Positions 6,746 through 15,883 of a stretch of 64,000 bases of DNA are shown in pieces. The notes beneath the pieces were generated by a model. It did not search any database. It was not told the origin of the DNA and saw only the letters and a list, made by a program, of their open reading frames with translations. A program made the position numbers and the translations under genes. Position 1 is the stretch's first letter. The number at the start of each line of letters is the position of its first letter. Where the stretch lies: IMG/VR virus record IMGVR_UViG_3300024319_000502, positions 1 to 64,000 of that record. One strand, written 5' to 3'. Origin of the DNA: a virus.

Positions 6746-8803
6746 ATGATAGTAACAGATCTATTTACAGAATCACGATACGGGGCGGCCGCTGGCGTCG
6801 AAACTATTCGACAACTACTTCATGCAGTTAAAGATAGTAAAGATATAGAGCTTAAAGTTGGTCCAGAACTATTTCCTGTGACATACGGTGATGCTCGTTA
6901 TTTACTACAATACTTTAAAGCAAACAGAGAAGGTGGTGATGCTACTGCTGAATATTTTGGTGATGCTAATTGGATTGAAAATATGTTAGCTAAACGTGAT
7001 TACACTATGAGTCCAGATAGATTAAAAGATATAGACAGCGAACGTTTTGCAGAAGGTAAATGTCCTGTTACAGGCGAAGATGAATGTCACTGCAATGATG
7101 ACAAAGAAATGAACGAAGCTGAGTTTGAAATAACATATAAAGATCCACAGTTCACTGGCACTAAAACACACACAGTTAAAGCAGTAAATGCCAAAGGGGC
7201 AGAACAAAAGTTCCTAAGTTTTGGTAATCCACACAAAGTATTAGATGTTAAGAAAAAAGAAAAAGTAGACGAAGCTGACAGGCCTTTACCACAAGACTTT
7301 ATACCAGAACCTGTAGTAGCACAAACAATAAAAGATCTAGGACCAGGATTAGACCCGATGGCTAATGGCTTTTATGACCTAGCATATGGAAAACTACTTA
7401 GTAATTATCTAGCACAGAACACTCCTGAAATTAAGAAAAAGTTTAATGTGAACTGGAATTTAGCGTGGGCAAGTCAAATGAGAGAGCTGTACAGTAGAGA
7501 GTACGGTGGCTATATGAAAACACCAGGAAAAGAACCAGTTAAAGAATATAAACTTGAGCCTAGGGACAAAGAAGACAAACTAGAGAAACTTAAAACTCTA
7601 AATGCACTACTAGTTGATCCTAATACATCAAAGGATCCTGAGCTTAAAAAAGCAATACAAAAGAGAATAACACAACTAAAAGAAGATCCAACTCCTAAAC
7701 GTAGAATAATGGACTTTGATAGCCATGCACGTTATTGGAGTGGTAATGGTCAGTACCAAGATGAATATAACCAACTACAAGACAAGCTAGTGCCAGACAT
7801 GGGTAAAGCGGACACTGTTGAAGGTGAACTATTAAGAGCTGTAGGTAAAATTATTTACAGACACGGCAATGACGGTGATAACTTTAGTAATAGTTCATAT
7901 GAGTGGATTGAAAAACATGTAGGTAAGTTTGATCACTTAGACGACATGGCAGACAAAGTTATACAATATGTATTAAGTAAGAAAGGTGATTACACCCCAA
8001 ATAACTTTGATTGGTTAACAGTAGCAGACTACGGCCCAGGTGAATATGAAAAAGACTGGGAACAAGTAGGTTGTCAAAACTGTGGCGGTACAGGCGAAAT
8101 AGAATACGAAAACGACGAAGGTGAAGAAGAATACGAAGAGTGTGATAGCTGTGATGGTAACGGTTGGATTGAACAAACATCAGAAAGCGTTGAGCCAGTT
8201 ACTGAAGACTATAAAGGTTGGAAGTACGGTGAAGATATAGAGCAATATGATGATGTTGCTAAAAAGTTTCAATACGCTGAAAAAGATGGCAAAAAAGTAG
8301 ATATGGATTGGTCACCGTATACAACACCAAGTGATAAAGAATTTAAACTATGGGTTGATTTAGGTATGCCAACACGCAAAGCAGTTAACGGTATTGGTCC
8401 GTTAGATCATGCAGATTTAGTTGCAATAGCAAAAACTAAAAAAGGCACTGCTGGGCTATTACAGCAAGAAGCTAAAGAGGAAGAAGACGATCTAGATCAG
8501 AAAAAGCTAGATGCTAGAACTAAAATTGCTCTTAAAAAAGCAGGCTTAAAATACGGTGCACAAACTAAAGGTGATCCGCTAGCAAGTTTAACTACTTTTG
8601 TTGCTGATAAGGATTCAGAAAAAACTCAAGATATTGATCGTTTAGATAAAGAAAACGATGAAGAAGAACGTGATATTGCCGCACAAGCTAAAGTAGACCA
8701 AAAGCATAATAAAGAGATTGGCAATAACTCATTGAAAGATCGTTATCAAGATCAAGAGATTGAAAAGCTCAAGCAAGACTTACAAAAACTACTCAATAGA
8801 TAA
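6746..8803 (+). CDS. Large multi-domain putative head-packaged protein with DnaJ-type zinc finger
   Basis: 685 residues starting MIVTDLFTE, close in layout to the N-terminus of T4 Alt. Residues 15-85 form a helical domain; around 105-118 lies a Cys/His cluster (KCPVTGEDECHC); about 440-475 carries CQNCGGTG and CDSCDGNG, the two halves of a DnaJ-type CxxCxGxG zinc site separated by an acidic insert. The last 130 residues are highly charged coiled coil. Several further Glu-Ala or Glu-Ser junctions (MNEAEF, VDEADR) resemble prohead protease sites, so it may be a precursor that is cut into pieces. An AAAGGA SD precedes the ATG. Confidence 0.55.
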   Translation: MIVTDLFTESRYGAAAGVETIRQLLHAVKDSKDIELKVGPELFPVTYGDARYLLQYFKANREGGDATAEYFGDANWIENMLAKRDYTMSPDRLKDIDSERFAEGKCPVTGEDECHCNDDKEMNEAEFEITYKDPQFTGTKTHTVKAVNAKGAEQKFLSFGNPHKVLDVKKKEKVDEADRPLPQDFIPEPVVAQTIKDLGPGLDPMANGFYDLAYGKLLSNYLAQNTPEIKKKFNVNWNLAWASQMRELYSREYGGYMKTPGKEPVKEYKLEPRDKEDKLEKLKTLNALLVDPNTSKDPELKKAIQKRITQLKEDPTPKRRIMDFDSHARYWSGNGQYQDEYNQLQDKLVPDMGKADTVEGELLRAVGKIIYRHGNDGDNFSNSSYEWIEKHVGKFDHLDDMADKVIQYVLSKKGDYTPNNFDWLTVADYGPGEYEKDWEQVGCQNCGGTGEIEYENDEGEEEYEECDSCDGNGWIEQTSESVEPVTEDYKGWKYGEDIEQYDDVAKKFQYAEKDGKKVDMDWSPYTTPSDKEFKLWVDLGMPTRKAVNGIGPLDHADLVAIAKTKKGTAGLLQQEAKEEEDDLDQKKLDARTKIALKKAGLKYGAQTKGDPLASLTTFVADKDSEKTQDIDRLDKENDEEERDIAAQAKVDQKHNKEIGNNSLKDRYQDQEIEKLKQDLQKLLNR

Positions 8804-8811
8804 CACAATCC

Positions 8812-8819
8812 AGTAAATA
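8812..8819 (+). promoter_or_regulatory. Possible late-type promoter AGTAAATA
   Basis: Two mismatches from TATAAATA but the same spacing (five bases) to the ATG at 8825, in the short gap after the preceding stop. Weak on its own. Confidence 0.25.
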
Positions 8820-8824
8820 GCATT

Positions 8825-9709
8825 ATGAAACTAATCTTAAAAAAAGATAGTTGGAGTAATGCTACGGCATTTTTCCTCGAAGACTTATATCGTAAACACT
8901 TTGAATTAAGTACTGATCTAGACGATGAAGGTATTGTATATGCACATTGGCAAGATTGGGAGTGGGCAAAAAGTTTAAATAGACCTGCCATCATTGATCA
9001 CTTATGGGATCCTTGGGGCAATCCAGACATTAAAGATACTGAATACTTAAAGGTTATACGCAGTGACGGTTGGTTTTGTATTGCTAACGAATGTCTATGG
9101 TACCAAGCACTAGGGTACAATCAGTATCAAGCAAAGAATATAAACGATCGCACATTTCTTATGTTAATGAATTATCAACGGTTGCATAGAGATCTAATAT
9201 GGGATAAGATACAGCCGTACTTAGATAATGCACTCTATAGTTATCAAGATAGAAAAATAACTATTGACGGAGATATTGCTAGAGAAGAAGGTCCGTGGCA
9301 AAGATATTTAAATGAGTCATGGTATGACAGAACAGCATTCAGCCTAGTAGTTGAATCAGATATTGTACCTGGTGTACACAGTGAAAAAGTATTAAAGCCA
9401 ATGGCTTTCCGACAACCATTTGTAGTATGGGGTCCACAAGGATATCTTAAGTGGTTACGTTCCTGGGGATTTGAAACATTCTATGCCGTTGATGAAAGTT
9501 ATGATGACGAACCTGACAACGAAAAACGATTAGAAATGGTTATTAGAGAAGTCAAGCGTTTAATAAAGTTAGGACCTAATCACTTCGATGACGCAAGGAC
9601 TCAACAAACACTTGACACTAACTATAAAAGATTTTATAATGTAGAGTGGGCAACTAAACAACTTGAGAAATATTTTGACGAAATCAAACAATATAGCAGT
9701 CGTTGGTAA
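8825..9709 (+). CDS. GT10-like glycosyltransferase (paralogue 1 of 4)
   Basis: 294 residues. The C-terminal half has the signature shared with the genes at 21836, 57826 and 58922: E-x-D...SEKVLKPMAFRQPFVVWG, then a conserved L-x-W-G-F-x-T-F and VDESYDD with a trailing R. This resembles the donor-binding end of GT10 (fucosyltransferase-like) enzymes, where (T/S)EK is the hallmark. The N-terminal half is aromatic-rich and unique to this copy. Acceptor and donor unknown. Its end overlaps the next gene by 47 bases. Confidence 0.5.
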   Translation: MKLILKKDSWSNATAFFLEDLYRKHFELSTDLDDEGIVYAHWQDWEWAKSLNRPAIIDHLWDPWGNPDIKDTEYLKVIRSDGWFCIANECLWYQALGYNQYQAKNINDRTFLMLMNYQRLHRDLIWDKIQPYLDNALYSYQDRKITIDGDIAREEGPWQRYLNESWYDRTAFSLVVESDIVPGVHSEKVLKPMAFRQPFVVWGPQGYLKWLRSWGFETFYAVDESYDDEPDNEKRLEMVIREVKRLIKLGPNHFDDARTQQTLDTNYKRFYNVEWATKQLEKYFDEIKQYSSRW

Positions 9710-10361
9710 TGGCTTAATAGGCAAACGTTTACAAGAGTTTGTCAATGCCACACACGTATTCAACAGCTTTCAACTGTTTGACTTACCTTTAGAACATTAC
9801 GACACTGTGTATGTAGCGGCCCCTAGTGGCAATAGAATCTGGGCAAAAGAAAATCCTCACACAGATCAAGCATCAACAGGTTTGTTAATACGCAACCTAT
9901 TAGTAACTAAGTGCGATCGTATAGTGTTAATATCAACAGGTGATACTCAAGCAAGACCCGATACTGGTTACGGAAAGAATAGACTAGAATTAGAAAATGC
10001 AGTTCGTGGACGTTTTGAAAATCATTATGTTATACGCTTACCTGGACTTATTGGTAATGATATTACTAAAAACATCTTATATGATATCAAACATAAAACA
10101 GAATGGGTAGATAAAATCAACGGGGCTATTAAACAACAGTGGTATCCATTAGATGATCTAAAGCACGATATTCCTAAAATAATCAATGGTGATGAAAGAG
10201 TCGTTAATCTAGTCAGCGAGCCTATTCTAAATCAAAACATTGTTAATCAATTCAGCGACACAACTGATGTCAACTTTGAATCAGCAGTTGATTATAATCT
10301 AAAACCATACAAGTATACCAAGGAACAGATCTTTGAGCAAATCAGTTTATATATGCGGTGA
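9663..10361 (+). CDS. NAD(P)-dependent epimerase/SDR-like protein
   Basis: A Rossmann start IAVVGNGLIGKRL (residues 11-23) with G-x-G-x2-G, a strand with TVYVAAPSG, then VLISTGDTQ and GYGKNRLELE, giving the Y-x-x-x-K-like pair of extended SDRs in shortened form (Y-G-K). About 230 residues, shorter than usual 300-residue epimerases. It has no ATG near the domain; TTG 9663 is the likeliest start, 47 bases inside the upstream gene. Probably acts on a nucleotide sugar, judging by the neighbouring glycosyltransferase. Confidence 0.55.
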   Translation: MRNILTKSNNIAVVGNGLIGKRLQEFVNATHVFNSFQLFDLPLEHYDTVYVAAPSGNRIWAKENPHTDQASTGLLIRNLLVTKCDRIVLISTGDTQARPDTGYGKNRLELENAVRGRFENHYVIRLPGLIGNDITKNILYDIKHKTEWVDKINGAIKQQWYPLDDLKHDIPKIINGDERVVNLVSEPILNQNIVNQFSDTTDVNFESAVDYNLKPYKYTKEQIFEQISLYMR

Positions 10362-10926
10362 TAGCTTTTACTGTAGTGATCATGACTCAATTATAGTACC
10401 TTGGCACGAACAGTTTGAACGTACTAGTTTGGCACAGGTATGTGCTAGTAATTTATTAATTAGTCTACAAGTTGAACAAGCTATTGAGAAACAAGCTGAC
10501 TTTATTATTGTAGGATTTACTAGTAGCCTAAGAAGTGAACTAATGTTTGAAGATAAGCTAGTTCCATTTAGTTGGCTTAGCTTAGATGAAACAACACCAT
10601 TTGACCAAACAACCATCAATAATTTAAAACAGCTATTTAATAACATTGATCTCGATACAGAAGTTAAAAGAAACAAATTAGTAATAGAAGCTACTCTACA
10701 AAAGCTAGTAGATTCAAAAATAGCTTTCTTGTTTGATCAAGGTGGCTTTGAACACAAAAGCTATGAGGGAGTTGGAGAATATTTTACCAAATACGATCAA
10801 TATAGGTCACGAGTATGTCTGTGGGATCATGCAGATGTTCGAACACACAGACCTTACTTTCATATAACTGACCAAACAGTACATACACAGATAAGTGATT
10901 ATTATACCAAAATAATTGGCCTTTAG
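10333..10926 (+). CDS. SGNH/GDSL-hydrolase-like protein (1 of 3)
   Basis: The N-terminal strand VYICGDSFY carries the GDS block I of SGNH hydrolases with its Ser nucleophile, and DFIIVGFTSSLRSE matches the block with the G-x-(N/T) strand. A C-terminal His in DQTVHTQIS could be the catalytic His. TTG start inside the end of the epimerase. Two other GDS proteins occur at 23282 and 35824. The role may be removal or transfer of an acyl group from a glycan. Confidence 0.5.
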   Translation: MSKSVYICGDSFYCSDHDSIIVPWHEQFERTSLAQVCASNLLISLQVEQAIEKQADFIIVGFTSSLRSELMFEDKLVPFSWLSLDETTPFDQTTINNLKQLFNNIDLDTEVKRNKLVIEATLQKLVDSKIAFLFDQGGFEHKSYEGVGEYFTKYDQYRSRVCLWDHADVRTHRPYFHITDQTVHTQISDYYTKIIGL

Positions 10927-10944
10927 TTTACAATCATATATAAT
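10916..10944 (+). promoter_or_regulatory. Sigma70-type promoter upstream of dsbA-like gene
   Basis: TTGGCC (10916-10921), 17-base spacer, TATAAT (10939-10944). An AAGGAG SD and the ATG at 10973 follow. Confidence 0.55.
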
Positions 10945-10972
10945 AGTAGCACATAATAAGGAGAAGTAGACA

Positions 10973-11236
10973 ATGTCAGATTCAATTACATTTAGCGGCG
11001 ATCAAAAAGCTAAACTAACACAACTAGTTAACGAAGGCATGCAGGTCATGCGTGAAGTTGAAACGCTCAACGAAGGTCTTAGAGATACTGTCAAAGCTGT
11101 GGCAGAAGAGCTACAGATCAAACCTAGTATTTTAAATAAAGCAATTAAGATTGCACATAAAGCTGACTTTACAAGAGAACAACAAGATCATCAACTACTA
11201 GAAGATATTTTATCAACAGTTGGTCATACTCTTTAA
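10973..11236 (+). CDS. dsbA: DsbA-like dsDNA-binding late-transcription protein
   Basis: 87 residues, all helical, close in length to T4 DsbA (89). The segment LNEGLRDTVKAVAEELQIKP, then ILNKAIKIAHK and a closing acidic helix follow the T4 DsbA plan of helix, D-E-L-G-V-like turn and helix. T4 DsbA binds double-stranded DNA at late promoters and affects late transcription. It has its own sigma70-like promoter and a clear AAGGAG SD. Assignment rests on length and pattern, not on alignment. Confidence 0.55.
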   Translation: MSDSITFSGDQKAKLTQLVNEGMQVMREVETLNEGLRDTVKAVAEELQIKPSILNKAIKIAHKADFTREQQDHQLLEDILSTVGHTL

Positions 11237-11518
11237 TTGCAACAAGTTAAAGACTTTTGGATCAAAAGCTATCGTTCAGATCCTGTTGCATTTGGATTTG
11301 AACTAACTAGTTTTATTTTTACTGTTATAGCTAGCATAATACTAGCCGACACAGCAAATGAACCAAACATGCTTATTGTGTATCCTGGATTTTTTGTAGG
11401 CAGTATAACAGGAGCATACGCATATTATCGCAGAGGACTAGCTTGGCCATTAGTGCTAACAAGTTACTTTGCTGTGGTAAATATATTTGGATACGGAGTT
11501 GCCAGCTATTGGTGGTAA
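11237..11518 (+). CDS. Small three-helix membrane protein (paralogue of 42338)
   Basis: 93 residues with three hydrophobic helices (about 19-37, 45-62, 68-88). The pattern S-D-P-V-x-F-x-x-E, A-S-I-I, then P-N near the first loop and an R before the third helix recurs in the protein encoded at 42338. TTG start immediately after the DsbA-like stop. Function unknown; the three-helix plan resembles half-transporters but no signature proves it. Confidence 0.55.
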   Translation: MQQVKDFWIKSYRSDPVAFGFELTSFIFTVIASIILADTANEPNMLIVYPGFFVGSITGAYAYYRRGLAWPLVLTSYFAVVNIFGYGVASYWW

Positions 11519-11525
11519 CGGTTTC

Positions 11526-11540
11526 GCAGGCCTAACCTGC
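11526..11540 (+). other. Short hairpin in leader of sulfotransferase-like gene
   Basis: GCAGG and CCTGC flank a five-base loop (CCTAA) in the 61-base gap. There is no U-tract, so termination is doubtful; it may be a transcript-stabilising or leader hairpin. Confidence 0.25.
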
Positions 11541-11579
11541 ATGTAGAAGGTAGATCAGCCATAAGTGATCGGAGAAAAG

Positions 11580-12209
11580 ATGCACAGAATACATCGATAT
11601 AGATGGCCAAATCACCCAATGGGTACATGCTTTATACGGCAGAGTGACCAATTGGTATACATCAACATTCCTAAAAATGCAACAGAATATACTAAACTGT
11701 TATTTGATGGCACTCTAACAAACTTCTACGAAAACGCTATACCTGAAGACTATAGATATCTAATAGTGTTACGCAACCCAATTGAACGATGGTACAGTGG
11801 ACTATGCGAATACGTCCAACGTTATACAACAATTAACTCAGACAGCGATGTGTTTGATCAATTTGATACATTAAAAATATTAACTACTGCAGGTGCTAAC
11901 GACGAGCATACTGAATTGCAATTACGCTTTATAGCCGGATTACCGAGTAAGAATGCTATATTTTTTAATTTCGATAACAGTTTTACTACTAATCTAACAG
12001 ATTGGTTTGATCAAAACAACGTAGCATATCCACAATCACTCAGTGGTAAGAAAAGAAATGTTACAGAACAACAGTGGGTTACCCTTAGAAACAGAATAAA
12101 AAAACATGTGGAAGGTAATACTGAATTACTTGAGTCACTGAATGAATATTTAAAACTTGACATCAAGTTATATAATAGTGTACAATACTATATTAAAGGA
12201 GAAAAATGA
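11580..12209 (+). CDS. Sulfotransferase-family protein
   Basis: 209 residues from ATG 11580, chosen over GTG 11565 because GGAG at 11571-11574 is correctly spaced. YINIPKNAT (about 28-36) corresponds to the 5'-phosphosulfate loop (usually PKxGTT or PKVAST) and YLIVLRNPIERWYSG (about 62-76) to the 3'-phosphate motif with R and S, in Sulfotransfer_2 order. Such enzymes transfer sulfate from PAPS to a glycan or other acceptor. Next to glycan genes, so a sulfated surface sugar is a reasonable guess. ATGA overlap with DNA polymerase. Confidence 0.65.
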   Translation: MHRIHRYRWPNHPMGTCFIRQSDQLVYINIPKNATEYTKLLFDGTLTNFYENAIPEDYRYLIVLRNPIERWYSGLCEYVQRYTTINSDSDVFDQFDTLKILTTAGANDEHTELQLRFIAGLPSKNAIFFNFDNSFTTNLTDWFDQNNVAYPQSLSGKKRNVTEQQWVTLRNRIKKHVEGNTELLESLNEYLKLDIKLYNSVQYYIKGEK

Positions 12210-14863
12210 GTTACATAGACGCATATTTTGATAGGCAAGGAGATAAGATACACGTCGTAGAGCGTAAAAACGGTGAGCGTGTGTTTCAAACGTATCCTGC
12301 TGAATTTGTGTTTTACTATGAAGATCCAAAAGGCAAGCAAAAATCAATTCACGGAGATAAAGTAACTAGGTTTAAAACTCATAACTCAAAAGAGTTTCAC
12401 AAAGAATTACGTATTAACAGCGATCGTAAACTGTTTGAAAGTGATATTAATCCTGTATTCCGCTGTTTAGCAAATAATTATATAGGACAAGACGCTCCTG
12501 AACTTAATGTAGCATTTTTTGATATTGAGGTAGACTTTGATCCTGAGAGAGGATATTCAAGTCCAGCAGATCCATTTAATCCTATAACAGCTATATCAGT
12601 ATATTGCACTTGGTTAAGCAAAATGGTTACTCTAGTACTACCGCCTAAGTCAATGAGCAACGAAGAAGCTGAAGCAACCTGTGCAAAGTTTTCAGATACT
12701 TTCTTATTCAATAGTGAAGGGGAAATGCTACAAGCGTTCTTAGGAATAATAGAAGATGCTGATATATTGTCAGGGTGGAACTCAGAGGGGTATGATATAC
12801 CATACTGTGTTAATCGCATTACTAGAGTGCTTAGTAAAGACGACACACGCCGGTTCTGCTTATTTAAACAGCTACCTAAGAAGCGTACATTTGAACGCTT
12901 TGGTGCAGAGAACATTACATTTGATCTTATTGGTCGTGTGCATATGGATTATATGCAACTGTACAGAAAGTATACATATGAAGAAAGACATAGTTATTCA
13001 TTAGATGCTATTGGTGAGCATGAACTACAAGAACGTAAAACACCATATGAAGGTACACTGGATCAACTGTACAACAATGACTTTGAAACGTTTATTGAAT
13101 ACAATAGACAAGATACTTTACTGCTTAAAAAATTAGACGATAAACTAAGATTCTTAGATCTAGCAAATGAACTAGCACACGCAAATACAGTGCTACTGCA
13201 AACAACAATGGGTGCTGTAGCTGTTACAGAACAAGCTATTATTAATGAAGCTCATGAACGTGGCATGGTAGTTCCTAATAGACGAGAAAGACTAACTGAT
13301 GAAGACACACAGGCCGCAGGTGCTTATGTAGCATTTCCGCAAAAAGGACTGCATGATTACATTGGATCCGTTGATATTAACTCACTATATCCAAGTGCTA
13401 TTCGTGCATTAAACATGGGTAACGAAACTATCATTGGACAACTACGTCCTATAATGACTGATAGATATATCAAAGAAAAACAAAGCAAAGGGAAATCATT
13501 TGCATCAGCATGGGAAGGACTGTTTGGATCATTAGAATATGAAGCAGTCATGGCAAAAGAAATAGGTACTGAAATAACTATTGATTGGAACACTGGTGAA
13601 GAAAGTGTACACTCAGGTGCTGATATATGGAAGATGATATTTGATAGCAACAGACCCTGGTTGCTGACTGCCAATGGTACAATATTTACTAATGAAGTAG
13701 AAGCTGTGGTTCCTGGCTTACTTAAACGATGGTATGCTGAACGTAAAGAACTACAAGCAAAACTACGCAATGCAACAGACAAAAAAGAGATAGAGTTTTG
13801 GGATAAGCGACAGCTAGTTAAGAAGATTAACTTGAACTCACTGTATGGTGCTATTCTTAATCCAGGTTGTAGATTCTTTGATAAACGTATTGGGCAATCA
13901 ACTACGCTGACAGGTCGTGCTATTGCTAAACATATGGATGCACATATCAATGAACTAATCACAGGTGAGTATGATCATACTGGTAAAGCAATTATATATG
14001 GCGATACAGATTCATGTTACTTTAGTGCATATCCGACATTGAAAGATGATATTGAAGCAGGTCGTATGGAATGGTCAAAAGATATTGCTATACAACTATA
14101 TGATACAATATCAGATTCAGTAAATGACAGTTTTCCAGGCTTTATGGAAAAAGCATTTCATTGTCCCAAGGAGCAAGGTAGTATTATCAGAGGCGGTCGT
14201 GAGATTGTAGCATACAAAGGATTGTTTATTACTAAGAAACGCTATGCTGTTATGATATATGACAACGAAGGCAAGCGTTTAGATACTGAAGGTAAGCCAG
14301 GTAAAATTAAGGCTATGGGCTTAGATTTGAAACGTTCAGATACTCCGCCTGTTATTCAAAACTTTTTAAGTGACGTGTTGCATAATGTACTAACAGGTGC
14401 TGGCAAAGAACAAGTAACAGAACAAATCTTGCAATTCAAACATGAATTTAGAGAGCGTCCAGGATGGGAAAAGGGTACTCCTAAGCGTGTTAATAACTTA
14501 ACAAAGTATACTAAAGAAGAAAAACGTTTAGGTAAAGCTAACATGCCAGGGCACGTTAGAGCAGGTATGAATTGGAATACTATGCGTAGAATGAATTCAG
14601 ACAAGTATAGTTTACAATGTATTGACGGTATGAAAATTATTGTATGTAAGTTAAAGTCAAATCCACTAGGTTGGACATCAATAGGATATCCTACAGATGA
14701 AACACACATACCACAATGGTTTAAGGAGTTACCGTTTGATAACGAATTAATGGAAGCCACTATTGTTGACAACAAAGTCGACAACCTATTAGGTGGACTA
14801 GACTGGAACTTGGCGGCCGCAACACAGACTGCTAATACTTTTAATAACTTATTTGAATTTTAA
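12206..14863 (+). CDS. 43: DNA polymerase, family B, T4 gp43-like
   Basis: 885 residues, close to the 898 of T4 gp43. Proofreading motifs: ExoI FFDIEVDF (D106, E108), ExoII DILSGWNSEGYDIPY, ExoIII YNRQDTLLL. Polymerase motifs: A as DINSLYPS near residue 390, B as KKINLNSLYGA near 540, C as IYGDTDS near 600, and KKRYAVM in the palm/thumb region. It replicates the phage genome with the clamp encoded at 15884. A GGAG SD lies eight bases before the ATG. All catalytic aspartates are present. Confidence 0.95.
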   Translation: MSYIDAYFDRQGDKIHVVERKNGERVFQTYPAEFVFYYEDPKGKQKSIHGDKVTRFKTHNSKEFHKELRINSDRKLFESDINPVFRCLANNYIGQDAPELNVAFFDIEVDFDPERGYSSPADPFNPITAISVYCTWLSKMVTLVLPPKSMSNEEAEATCAKFSDTFLFNSEGEMLQAFLGIIEDADILSGWNSEGYDIPYCVNRITRVLSKDDTRRFCLFKQLPKKRTFERFGAENITFDLIGRVHMDYMQLYRKYTYEERHSYSLDAIGEHELQERKTPYEGTLDQLYNNDFETFIEYNRQDTLLLKKLDDKLRFLDLANELAHANTVLLQTTMGAVAVTEQAIINEAHERGMVVPNRRERLTDEDTQAAGAYVAFPQKGLHDYIGSVDINSLYPSAIRALNMGNETIIGQLRPIMTDRYIKEKQSKGKSFASAWEGLFGSLEYEAVMAKEIGTEITIDWNTGEESVHSGADIWKMIFDSNRPWLLTANGTIFTNEVEAVVPGLLKRWYAERKELQAKLRNATDKKEIEFWDKRQLVKKINLNSLYGAILNPGCRFFDKRIGQSTTLTGRAIAKHMDAHINELITGEYDHTGKAIIYGDTDSCYFSAYPTLKDDIEAGRMEWSKDIAIQLYDTISDSVNDSFPGFMEKAFHCPKEQGSIIRGGREIVAYKGLFITKKRYAVMIYDNEGKRLDTEGKPGKIKAMGLDLKRSDTPPVIQNFLSDVLHNVLTGAGKEQVTEQILQFKHEFRERPGWEKGTPKRVNNLTKYTKEEKRLGKANMPGHVRAGMNWNTMRRMNSDKYSLQCIDGMKIIVCKLKSNPLGWTSIGYPTDETHIPQWFKELPFDNELMEATIVDNKVDNLLGGLDWNLAAATQTANTFNNLFEF

Positions 14864-14865
14864 TT

Positions 14866-15792
14866 ATGAAACTTAGTGATTTAGTAGCGTACAGAGACAA
14901 ACTTAGAAAACACGATATCAATACCTTTACGTCAATGAACGATCAAATATTTAATTTGTTACAGGCAGAGATTGAGGATCCAGACTATCTAGCATTGTTT
15001 ACTGATCATCGTGACGGAATCATGCGTTCGTTAGATAAATTTAAAAGTGATCATTTAGACTATGATCATTCGCTTACTCAACGCATACACGAACAAGAAA
15101 AAGAATATCTACTTGATAGTGAAGCTAGATTCAATGAATGGTTTCACACAGAAGATATTGACACTAAAATTAATAGAAAACTTGAAATATCAGAGGATAC
15201 AAGAGAGTATCTCTTGTCAAGAATTAAACGTTACACATTCTGGGATCAACCTGGACTACAAATATGTCCTAGTCATGGCGACTTAACTGAAGCAATGGTA
15301 AGTGCAGATCCTTTATATCTAATAGATTTTTCACAAGAATTAAACAACATAGCTATTAATAAATTTGGACCTAGGTATACTTCTAGATTAAGATCTTATG
15401 TTATGCCTGAGTTTAAAGAAAGTAATTTAATATTTGGACAGCTACCACAAGAACAACTTGGTGTTATTGTTGCTTATAACTTCTTTGATAACTTGTCAAT
15501 GAATATGACACAACGCATGTTACGTGAAACATTTAATTTACTGAAACCTGGAGGTAAAATGATTTTCACTTTCAATGACTGTGATTTACCTCACAATATT
15601 ACTTTAGTAGAGCGTAAATTTAAATATTACACTCCTGGTAGACTAGTAAAGCATCACTTAGAAAATATTGGATATACAATAATAAAACAGTTTAGAGAAA
15701 CATATGGAATGGCTTGGTTTGAAGTTGAGAAACCTGGACAAATAGAAAGAATCAAAGGATCACAGACATTAGCACAACCAAAAAGAAAATGA
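14866..15792 (+). CDS. SAM-dependent methyltransferase-like protein
   Basis: 308 residues. The C-terminal half follows class I methyltransferases: LQICPSHGDLTEAM with a reduced motif I, LYLIDFS as the acidic strand end, NLIFGQLPQEQLGVIVAYNFFDNL, then NLLKPGGKMIFTFND as motif post-III. The N-terminal 120 residues are helical and charged. Motif I lacks the usual G-x-G-x-G, so SAM binding is plausible but not certain. Two bases after the polymerase stop; probably co-transcribed with it. Confidence 0.55.
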   Translation: MKLSDLVAYRDKLRKHDINTFTSMNDQIFNLLQAEIEDPDYLALFTDHRDGIMRSLDKFKSDHLDYDHSLTQRIHEQEKEYLLDSEARFNEWFHTEDIDTKINRKLEISEDTREYLLSRIKRYTFWDQPGLQICPSHGDLTEAMVSADPLYLIDFSQELNNIAINKFGPRYTSRLRSYVMPEFKESNLIFGQLPQEQLGVIVAYNFFDNLSMNMTQRMLRETFNLLKPGGKMIFTFNDCDLPHNITLVERKFKYYTPGRLVKHHLENIGYTIIKQFRETYGMAWFEVEKPGQIERIKGSQTLAQPKRK

Positions 15793-15822
15793 TTCAGTTT
15801 GGTAAAATAATTTTAGATAGAG

Positions 15823-15851
15823 TTGTTATCGATCTAAATATCATGTATAAT
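15823..15851 (+). promoter_or_regulatory. Sigma70-type promoter of the sliding-clamp gene
   Basis: TTGTTA (15823-15828), 17-base spacer, TATAAT (15846-15851). A TTTGGTAAAA element lies about 25 bases upstream. The ATG at 15884 has a GAGGG SD. Confidence 0.6.
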
Positions 15852-15883
15852 AAAAATATTAATATTAATCACGAGGGAAAACA

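Noticed and set aside
12756-13004. Plus-strand 82-residue ORF inside the DNA polymerase gene
   Set aside because: It is an alternative frame within the conserved exonuclease domain and has no SD.
13357-13962. Antisense ORFs inside the DNA polymerase gene
   Set aside because: They lie opposite conserved polymerase motifs, show no SD or known motif, and are expected shadows in AT-rich coding DNA.
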